NCBI GenBank assembly: GCA_005798205.1
Contig: SYKJ01000071.1
Coordinates: forward strand, 1-13,381
Length of the DNA: 13,381 bases
DNA from: Bacteroidota bacterium
GTDB lineage: Bacteria; Bacteroidota; Bacteroidia; Flavobacteriales; Crocinitomicaceae
Direction of reading: 5' to 3'
A program made the translations under genes and the position numbers. Numbering within the stretch: the stretch's first letter is position 1; each line of letters starts with the position of its first letter. Below the pieces are notes generated by a model, which was not told the DNA's origin, did not search any database, and was given only the letters and a program-made list of their open reading frames with translations. Below are positions 7,869-13,381 of the stretch, piece after piece.

Positions 7869-7876
7869 CAAAAGTA
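7869..7876 (-). promoter_or_regulatory. Promoter -7 box upstream of paaG-paaH
   Basis: The minus strand reads TACTTTTG, a perfect match to the Bacteroidota TANNTTTG box, ending 17 bases before the paaG ATG. I do not see a TTG at the standard 19-base distance upstream. An 8-base palindrome, CCAATTGG (7888-7895), lies in the spacer region and could bind a regulator, but it may be chance. The box sits in the 47-base gap after the WYL gene stop, so paaG-paaH are probably a separate transcription unit. Confidence 0.45.
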
Positions 7877-7898
7877 AAAAGGTCTATCCAATTGGAAG

Positions 7899-8915
7899 CT
7901 AATTCTTTGAATAAATATCGTTCATTTTTCGTACACGCTCAAAAATGGTTTTCCTCAGAGAAGTAGGTGAAACAATTTCTATTTCACCTCCATAACTCAA
8001 AAGCGTGCGTATGAATTCCTCTGAAACTAAAATTGTAAGTTCAAAAGTTGTTTGATCTTGACTTTCTGAAATAACTTTTTGTGATGCATGAAAAGGCTGA
8101 GAGGCAATGTATTTAGCAGCAATACTATTTGCATTAATAGTAATTTTTTCAGCTTTCCCTTGATAAGTTGTAATTCCAATTGTGTCTTGAAAATAGGAGT
8201 CTGAGTTAAAACTAGGAGGCGATTCAGCTTCGTCCTCTAAAATAATAGGATCTTGCATGCGATCTAAGGCATAGGTAACAATGTCTTTCTTTGCCTTATC
8301 ATATGATATTAAATACCATCTATTTCTGTATTCTTTTAATAAAAGTGGTGATACCTTGCGAGGTTTTTCAACGCCCTTAATAAAACTTGCATAAGTAAAC
8401 CAAATCATTTTTTTTGTGCGGATTCCCTCTAAGATTATCGGTAAAAATTCGTTACCTCCAACAGAAAAAACAGATTCAAATTGAACATAGCGATTGATCT
8501 CATCATCGTCGGGATTTCCTCCAATGGACACGCGATCTACTATTTTATCTATTGCATTACCAAATTGTTGGAAAAAAGGTACTTCACGAAATTGCTGCAG
8601 TGTATTGACAGCAAATTTTATCGAACTCAGTTCATCTTCTGTTAATGGAATATCATTGATGCTAAAATTCGGGTCGTCATAGCAATAACCATTGTTTATT
8701 TTGCTATATTTTATTGGCGCGTCGTGTTCTATTTTCATCGAAAACATATCTTTTTCGATTGTAGAGTCACATATATTTTCTCCGTAGTTTGATCCATAAA
8801 GAGCTTCCTCACAGGCTTCTCTTAAATCTTGTTTTGATGGGAAGGGCTTGTATTTATTTCGTAACATTCTATCAATAATGCGATAACGAATAAGTGCATT
8901 TTTGATATGGGGCAT
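7899..8915 (-). CDS. WYL-domain transcriptional regulator
   Basis: A complete 338-residue predicted regulator. The N-terminal part (about 5-80) has the helical, basic winged-helix-like pattern usual for this family (IKNALIRYRIIDRMLRNKYKPFPSKQDLRE). The WYL domain covers about 150-225, with the naming residues in NRWYLISYD (198-206) and the conserved LDRM at 217-220. A C-terminal WCX-like part (about 255-335) contains TLLSYGGEIEIVSPTSLRK. WYL proteins in bacteria often sense nucleic acids or nucleotides and control phage defence, DNA damage or metabolic genes; the ligand here is unknown. Its ATG lies 1 base after the stop of the 471-residue gene, so the two are almost certainly co-transcribed and probably coupled. 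Targets could be its own operon or neighbours. Confidence 0.85.
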   Translation of the reverse strand: MPHIKNALIRYRIIDRMLRNKYKPFPSKQDLREACEEALYGSNYGENICDSTIEKDMFSMKIEHDAPIKYSKINNGYCYDDPNFSINDIPLTEDELSSIKFAVNTLQQFREVPFFQQFGNAIDKIVDRVSIGGNPDDDEINRYVQFESVFSVGGNEFLPIILEGIRTKKMIWFTYASFIKGVEKPRKVSPLLLKEYRNRWYLISYDKAKKDIVTYALDRMQDPIILEDEAESPPSFNSDSYFQDTIGITTYQGKAEKITINANSIAAKYIASQPFHASQKVISESQDQTTFELTILVSEEFIRTLLSYGGEIEIVSPTSLRKTIFERVRKMNDIYSKN

Positions 8916-8916
8916 C

Positions 8917-10332
8917 TTATTTACCTAAAACTTTTTTTTGAAAACCAAATAATTCGAAAAACTTGATTGCTTTTACAACTTGGTAAGGTACATCATCTTC
9001 CCAACTTACCCCTCCAGATTTTATTTTACTTAGAACATCATCCGACATAATATGAAGAAAGTTTTGGTCGTATTCTAAAATTGGAGCAATCTTGTCATTA
9101 TCCATCATGTAATTCAAGAGGCCTTTTAGATTCGCAGGTATTTTCATATTTTTGATATCGTACAAACTCCCATCTTCAACATTAATTGCTGGATAAACAA
9201 AGAGTTTCACTTTGTGACCAAAGCCACGACCAAATGCTTCAAAAAGACCGCCATCAAGGTTATCGTAATAACGTTCATCAAAAATAGCCTGTAAATTATA
9301 TACGCCTAAAATCAGGCCCATCAACTTTCCTTTGGAAATTGCAGAAAGATATTCGAGCATTTTATAGTGCTTCAAATAATTTGAAATCATGACTGTATAA
9401 CCTAATGAACTTAATAGGTCTGCACGGTCAACGAAATCTTTATCCGATATTTTGCCATCAGCTGTTAAGTCTTTTAATGTCAATTCTAAGACCAATTCAA
9501 CATTCTCTTCTTTTACACTTTGCTCTTTTAAAAATGCTATTCTGCCTTTTTCAATCATGTCGATGTGTACTTTTGTCACAGGGCGAAAACGACCTCGCGT
9601 TAGCAAAATATTTTTCTTGTACAAAGCAGTTGAGGGTTGCAAGACATTTTTTGACAAGTCGAACATTGTTGCATCTGTTATTCCTCTTCTGACTAAGTTA
9701 AGTGCCAAAATTCGATTATCCACATTTTCAAAATCTGGGCCGGAAACCCTGAGCATATCAATTTCCATTCGTTCTCTTGGAAGACGATGAACCAAAGAAT
9801 TCAAGAAAGCATCGATGCCCTCTTCATAAAAAAAACTCGTATAGATTAAATTGACACCTAAAATTCCTAGCGCATCTTGTTGGGCTTTGTGACTATTATC
9901 ATGCATCCGAATGTGCAAAATAATATCATTGATTGGACCGCCCAAACGCATTTGGAAACGAATGCCAACCCAACCTTGACCTTGATTAGTTTTATGGTAA
10001 TTTAGAGACTCTACTGTGTTACAAAAAGCGAAAAATCGGGCTTCTTTTTTTTTATTTGGCAAGATTTCACTTATGTGATTGAACTCTGTTTCTAGCATTG
10101 TGACAAGGCGTTCTTCACATACATATCGAGCAGCAGGTCCATATAAAGAATCGGAAACTTTCATGTCATATGCTGACTGTGTGAAAGCAATTGTGCCCGA
10201 GCTTCCTCCAGCTTTAAAAAAATTTGCGGCAACCTCTTGTCCTGCACCAATTTCGGCAAAACAACCATAAATATCAGGTTTTAAGTTGATTTTTAAGGCT
10301 TTGTCTTCTGTGGTGAGTCGAGTTTCCTCCAT
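8917..10332 (-). CDS. Conserved uncharacterised 471-residue protein with a degenerate nucleotidyltransferase-like signature
   Basis: I cannot assign a function. The protein is soluble-looking: no signal peptide and no membrane segment. It has several strongly patterned blocks that suggest a conserved family: CFAEIGAGQEVAANFF (24-39), SGTIAFTQSAYDMKVSDSLYG (45-65), RFFAFCNTVESLNYHKTNQG (99-118), WVGIRFQ (121-127), LGILGVNLIY (155-164), ERMEIDMLRVSGPDF (187-201), NRILALNLVRRGITDATMF (206-224) and LLTRGRFRPVTKVHIDMI (243-260). The last resembles the GRFxPxTxGHxxMI signature of HIGH-superfamily adenylyltransferases such as NadM, but the Gly of TxGH is Val and the motif sits mid-protein, not near the N-terminus. 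I recall homologues in Bacteroidota being labelled inconsistently by automatic annotation. Gene gaps are 6 bases from the di-haem gene upstream and 1 base to the WYL gene downstream. Confidence 0.7.
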   Translation of the reverse strand: MEETRLTTEDKALKINLKPDIYGCFAEIGAGQEVAANFFKAGGSSGTIAFTQSAYDMKVSDSLYGPAARYVCEERLVTMLETEFNHISEILPNKKKEARFFAFCNTVESLNYHKTNQGQGWVGIRFQMRLGGPINDIILHIRMHDNSHKAQQDALGILGVNLIYTSFFYEEGIDAFLNSLVHRLPRERMEIDMLRVSGPDFENVDNRILALNLVRRGITDATMFDLSKNVLQPSTALYKKNILLTRGRFRPVTKVHIDMIEKGRIAFLKEQSVKEENVELVLELTLKDLTADGKISDKDFVDRADLLSSLGYTVMISNYLKHYKMLEYLSAISKGKLMGLILGVYNLQAIFDERYYDNLDGGLFEAFGRGFGHKVKLFVYPAINVEDGSLYDIKNMKIPANLKGLLNYMMDNDKIAPILEYDQNFLHIMSDDVLSKIKSGGVSWEDDVPYQVVKAIKFFELFGFQKKVLGK

Positions 10333-10338
10333 AAGTAC

Positions 10339-11415
10339 TTAATGTGGATCCGAGAATTTTGGATTATTGATAAAATTATAATCCGTCAATGTTAACAAAA
10401 ATTTCTTTAATAGTAATTTTTCTTGTGCGTCTAATTGAACTCCCCCTTGGCTAGCATATTCGATGAGTGGATCAATTGTAGGACTCATGTGAATGCCGCT
10501 AGAATAAAACTCAATAACCTCATCTAAATTAGCAAACCTACCATCGTGCATGTAAGGAGCGGTAAGTGCAATATTTCGAAGAGTAGGAACCTTAAATTTA
10601 TAATTATCATTTGCGTTATTCGTAACACTAGCTCTACCTAAATCGTTTATTGAAGAAGCCAATAATCCGTTATTACTGAATTTTTTCACACGCATTAGAG
10701 GTCCATTATGACAATGGAAGCAATCTGCACCGTTCAAACTTTTAAATAAATCGTAACCTGCCCATTCTTCGTTGTCGATGGATTGAAAAATAGCTTGTTC
10801 ATTTGAGTTGAGAGAAAGACTATTTTCATATTTATACATTACATCAAATTTGGACTCACCAGAAATCATTGTTCTCACAAATTGTGCAATAGCTTTGGCA
10901 ATCTTTATAGAATCAATTCCTTCCTCTCCAAAAGCTCTAAAAAAGCGATTGCGATAGGTAACATCTAAATTTAGTTTTTCAGCCGTTGCTTTCCAAGATT
11001 GATGCATCTCAATAGGATTTGGAACAGGTTCTAAAATTTGGGCCTCTAAACTTGACTCTCTACCATCCCAGAAGAAAAAATCTTCCCAACCAAGATTAAT
11101 TAATGCCATCGAATGGCGCGTTCCTTGAATGCCATCAATTCCTGTTGAGAAAACATTTGGATCGGAAAAAGAACCTGTTGGCATATGACAACTTGCACAA
11201 TTCATTGTGTTGTCGCCACTCAGTTTTTTTTCATAAAAGAGAAAACGGCCAAGCTCAACTCCTTCAACAGTCAAGGGATTGTCCTCAGGAATCAGCATAT
11301 CGGGAAAATGAGACGGTATTTCTAAAAAGTAGGGACTTGCCTTGAAATCATTTTTATCTTTTCTGCAAGAAATGAAAATCAAACTAGGTATTAAAAAAAT
11401 AAAAAATGGTTTCAT
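10339..11415 (-). CDS. mbnH: MauG/MbnH-type di-haem cytochrome c enzyme, lipoprotein
   Basis: A 358-residue exported di-haem protein of the bacterial cytochrome c peroxidase/MauG family. I chose the ATG at 11415 (TGATG, overlapping the upstream stop by one base) over an in-frame TTG one codon earlier. The N-terminus is a lipoprotein signal, SLIFISC, with Cys17. Two haem-binding CxxCH motifs are seen: CASCH at 73-77 and CFHCH at 232-236. FWDGR supplies Trp116, 39 residues after the first haem His, as for the inter-haem Trp of this family. After APYMHDGRF (His290), the residue 14 places on is Tyr304 in EFYSSG, whereas classical peroxidases carry a haem-ligating Met there; this is the MauG/MbnH pattern. 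With the MbnP-like partner directly upstream, a role in oxidising Trp on MbnP is favoured over hydrogen peroxide detoxification. Probably anchored in the periplasm. Confidence 0.8.
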   Translation of the reverse strand: MKPFFIFLIPSLIFISCRKDKNDFKASPYFLEIPSHFPDMLIPEDNPLTVEGVELGRFLFYEKKLSGDNTMNCASCHMPTGSFSDPNVFSTGIDGIQGTRHSMALINLGWEDFFFWDGRESSLEAQILEPVPNPIEMHQSWKATAEKLNLDVTYRNRFFRAFGEEGIDSIKIAKAIAQFVRTMISGESKFDVMYKYENSLSLNSNEQAIFQSIDNEEWAGYDLFKSLNGADCFHCHNGPLMRVKKFSNNGLLASSINDLGRASVTNNANDNYKFKVPTLRNIALTAPYMHDGRFANLDEVIEFYSSGIHMSPTIDPLIEYASQGGVQLDAQEKLLLKKFLLTLTDYNFINNPKFSDPH

Positions 11416-12158
11416 CAATTTGGTTGAAATGCTTGTTTAAAATTCTGCAAAACAATCATTGAAAGTGCTTCTTGTCCAGCACCAGAATGAGTCAGGAAGT
11501 TTGTTTTCAAATCAATAGGCTGTGTCGGATTTTGAAGAAATGAAAGTAAGTCCAATTTAAAAGGAAGAACATATTCATTTGCTGATGGATTTTGCCAAGA
11601 TAAATTTGTAAATGAAAAGTCATTTATATAGGAATCTGTGCCAATGTGAAAGCTAAAATTGTGGTTTAAGGATAAATTGCCATCAGAAATTGTATCTACT
11701 TTTCCTTCAATACTAAAGAAGATATAACCTGTATTCCATCCCCAATGCATGGTTCCGGCATTACTTATATTTAAAGGACTTTCATTTGGAAAGGTAGAAG
11801 GATCCAAATGATTGATAGCTTCATTAACGCCCAAGAATCCTTGTAAAGAAGAAAATTTTGTCGGATCGCCAATGACTCTGGTAGCAAGTTCGCCATTTTC
11901 GCGGAAATCAAAAAGAGCCGCATCGGTTAAAATTGTTGATCCATTTTTTACACCAGTCATATAAAATTTTAAATCTGTAAATTTTACCTGATAACCCTCT
12001 GGAGTGGTGTAAATAGAATCGAGAAATAAGTTATCTTGACCAAATTTTGGCGTAATACTAACATTAAGATAATTGTCTACTATTGGTGGTTCAGGTTTCT
12101 TCTTTTTGCAAGAAACAATGAAAATTGATAAAAGAATTAAAATATAAAGTCGAAACAT
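11415..12158 (-). CDS. mbnP: MbnP-family copper-binding lipoprotein
   Basis: A complete 247-residue lipoprotein: signal MFRLYILILLSIFIVSC with lipobox Cys17, followed by four Lys and a Pro-rich linker. There are no acidic residues just after the Cys, so a surface-export signal of the Bacteroidota type is not apparent; periplasmic location is likely. The body is beta-rich and carries the MbnP hallmark GTMHWGWNTGYIFFSIEG (135-152) plus NHNFSFHIGTDS (165-176), matching MbnP, in which a kynurenine made from Trp helps form a copper site with His ligands. Candidate residues are Trp139, Trp141, Trp188, His138, His166 and His171. Its stop shares a base with the ATG of the di-haem gene, the usual arrangement for MbnP/MbnH pairs, including those outside methanobactin operons. 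ATG at 12158 is the only start that keeps the signal peptide. Confidence 0.8.
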   Translation of the reverse strand: MFRLYILILLSIFIVSCKKKKPEPPIVDNYLNVSITPKFGQDNLFLDSIYTTPEGYQVKFTDLKFYMTGVKNGSTILTDAALFDFRENGELATRVIGDPTKFSSLQGFLGVNEAINHLDPSTFPNESPLNISNAGTMHWGWNTGYIFFSIEGKVDTISDGNLSLNHNFSFHIGTDSYINDFSFTNLSWQNPSANEYVLPFKLDLLSFLQNPTQPIDLKTNFLTHSGAGQEALSMIVLQNFKQAFQPN

Positions 12159-12226
12159 ATAACAAAATTAAAGTAAAAAGATCATTATTCATTACATTTA
12201 ACAAATTAAAAAAGAAGTTGTTTTCT
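12159..12226. promoter_or_regulatory. Divergent promoter region between mbnP and the RecB-like helicase gene
   Basis: The 68-base AT-rich gap must drive both directions. On the minus strand, TAATTTTG (plus 12163-12170) is a perfect TANNTTTG box, but only 4 bases separate it from the mbnP ATG, which would give a leaderless or nearly leaderless mRNA. On the plus strand, TACATTTA (12193-12200) matches 7 of 8 and would give a leader of about 20 bases for the helicase gene. Neither has a clear TTG at standard spacing. No terminator-like hairpin or obvious copper-regulator palindrome was found. Confidence 0.35.
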
Positions 12227-13381
12227 ATGCAAAAAATAGACCGTGAGAAATTTCCTTTATCCATTTTAAATGCTTCGGCAGGAAGTGGAAAAACACACCA
12301 GCTAGTTTTAGAATACTTAAGTATTTTGCTTGCTGACAATCATTCAAAACAAAAGTATAAGTCTATCGTGGCAATGACTTTTACTAACAAAGCGGCGCTC
12401 GAAATGAAAACACGCATCATTGATACATTAGATGGGATTGTCCATTATGATGGAAGTCAAGAAAAGATAAAGTCAATGATTGATTCCTTGATGGTTAATT
12501 GCAACATAAATCTAGTTACCTTAAAATCAAGATGTCAAAAATCGTTGGGGGAAATTTTACACGGATACGAAGATTTCCATGTTTCAACAATTGACAAATT
12601 CAATCTTCGGCTTATCCGTTCTTTTAGTCGTGATTTAGATATCCCCAGTGATTTTGAAGTTATCTTAAATGAAAAACAGATTATTGAAGATGTGGTGGAA
12701 ATTTTAATGAATAATCTTGGGCAAGAGGGATCAGAAAAATTAACAAAATTAATGACTTCTTATGCAAAGTCAAATTTAGAGGAGGGTGAAAGCTGGAATT
12801 TCAAGAGAAGATTAGTGGAGTTTTCTATGATTTTAAGTTCTGAACGCAACCAAGGAAATGTAGCAAAACTTATGGAGCTTGAGCTTTCAGATAACAGTTA
12901 CCATGAGTTGAAAACTGAAATTGACATGCTTGAAAGATCATTTGTATTAAATGCAAATGAAACCGTCGAATTTTTTCATTCTTTCAATATAACTGTGGAT
13001 TCAATACCTGGAGGAAAAAATAGCTACAACAACATTGTTCAACTCTACAATTTAAGCAAATTCCCAAATAGCAAAAAAAACAATCAGCTTTTTAACGATA
13101 CCATTCTCAAACAATGCCATGAGCCAACAGGAAAAAAACCAATGCCACTAGCGTTGAGAGAGAAGTTACTTGAGTTAAATGAACTATTCTTGACTTTAGA
13201 GCCACAGGTTCTTTTGCTTAAAAAATACCGATCTAATTTTTTTAATATGGCCTTGCTGCAATTTATTGCTGAGGCACTTAAAGACTTGAAAACTAGCGAG
13301 CAGATTATTAGAATTTCTGAATTCAATAAATTAATCGGCTCTCTTGTCCAAGAAGAAGATGCACCCTATATCTACGAACGT
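12227..13381 (+). CDS. RecB/AddA-like UvrD-family helicase, N-terminal 385 residues (3' end outside window)
   Basis: The frame is open from the ATG at 12227 through all 385 codons to the window edge, so the gene is truncated by the window, not broken. Walker A ASAGSGKT lies at residues 16-23, and superfamily 1 motif Ia TFTNKAA at 51-57 followed by LEMKTRI. FHVSTIDKFNLRLIRSFSRDL (about 120-140) is the motif Ic region typical of RecB/AddA-type helicases. The fragment ends in APYIYER, which in this family comes just before the Walker B DEFQD motif; that motif is therefore outside. Such proteins unwind DNA at double-strand breaks, often with a C-terminal nuclease domain or a separate PD-(D/E)XK partner gene next door. 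Cytoplasmic. It is divergent from the mbnP operon. A small opposite-strand frame at 12091-12339 overlaps it and is rejected. Confidence 0.88.
   Translation, partial: MQKIDREKFPLSILNASAGSGKTHQLVLEYLSILLADNHSKQKYKSIVAMTFTNKAALEMKTRIIDTLDGIVHYDGSQEKIKSMIDSLMVNCNINLVTLKSRCQKSLGEILHGYEDFHVSTIDKFNLRLIRSFSRDLDIPSDFEVILNEKQIIEDVVEILMNNLGQEGSEKLTKLMTSYAKSNLEEGESWNFKRRLVEFSMILSSERNQGNVAKLMELELSDNSYHELKTEIDMLERSFVLNANETVEFFHSFNITVDSIPGGKNSYNNIVQLYNLSKFPNSKKNNQLFNDTILKQCHEPTGKKPMPLALREKLLELNELFLTLEPQVLLLKKYRSNFFNMALLQFIAEALKDLKTSEQIIRISEFNKLIGSLVQEEDAPYIYER

Noticed and set aside
9405..9790. Two overlapping plus-strand frames (95 and 112 residues)
   Set aside because: They are antisense to the strongly patterned 471-residue gene and lack any protein-like motif.
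11416..11418. TTG start for the di-haem protein one codon upstream
   Set aside because: The ATG at 11413-11415 is adjacent, preferred, and overlaps the upstream stop as TGATG; the signal peptide is the same.
12091..12339. Minus-strand 82-residue frame
   Set aside because: It overlaps the start of both mbnP and the RecB-like helicase, whose Walker A motif lies in the other strand at 12272-12295; no recognisable protein features.
13084..13326. Minus-strand 80-residue frame
   Set aside because: Antisense to the continuous RecB-like helicase reading frame.

Overview
The window looks like chromosomal DNA of a gliding or secreting member of the Bacteroidota, most likely Flavobacteriales. It is AT-rich. 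It carries the C-terminal part of SprA, the outer-membrane translocon of the type IX secretion system (T9SS), and a protein with a T9SS C-terminal sorting domain. Several upstream regions contain Bacteroidota-style promoters (TTTG, then TANNTTTG). No mobile element, CRISPR array, tRNA or rRNA was seen.

Layout. (1) Bases 1-2753, plus strand: the 3' end of sprA, then a small GNAT acetyltransferase whose start overlaps the sprA stop. (2) Bases 2754-3123: a convergent non-coding gap holding a long imperfect RNA-like helix (2927-3045) and a strong hairpin terminator (3089-3121). This is a good candidate for an undescribed or 6S-type small RNA. (3) Bases 3124-5846, minus strand: a secreted choice-of-anchor B/LVIVD-type T9SS client and metK (S-adenosylmethionine synthase), each apparently with its own promoter. 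(4) Bases 5902-7851, minus strand: a two-gene unit with a PaaG-type enoyl-CoA hydratase/isomerase and a PaaH-type 3-hydroxyacyl-CoA dehydrogenase, which carry out successive steps of phenylacetyl-CoA or fatty acyl-CoA degradation. (5) Bases 7899-12158, minus strand: four almost contiguous genes. In transcription order they are an MbnP-family lipoprotein, a MauG/MbnH-type di-haem lipoprotein, a 471-residue conserved protein I cannot assign, and a WYL-domain regulator. (6) Bases 12227-13381, plus strand: the 5' part of a RecB/AddA-like UvrD helicase gene that continues past the window edge.

The most interesting system is the MbnP-MbnH pair. In the methanobactin systems of methanotrophs, MbnH is a di-haem enzyme that oxidises a tryptophan of its partner MbnP to kynurenine, creating a copper site. 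Here the two genes overlap by one base, both products are predicted lipoproteins, and the di-haem protein has the inter-haem Trp and the MauG-like Tyr where classical peroxidases have Met. No methanobactin gene is visible. The pair seems to be wired to an unassigned protein and a WYL regulator through gaps of 6 and 1 bases. That module, and the structured RNA candidate, are the parts most worth following up.
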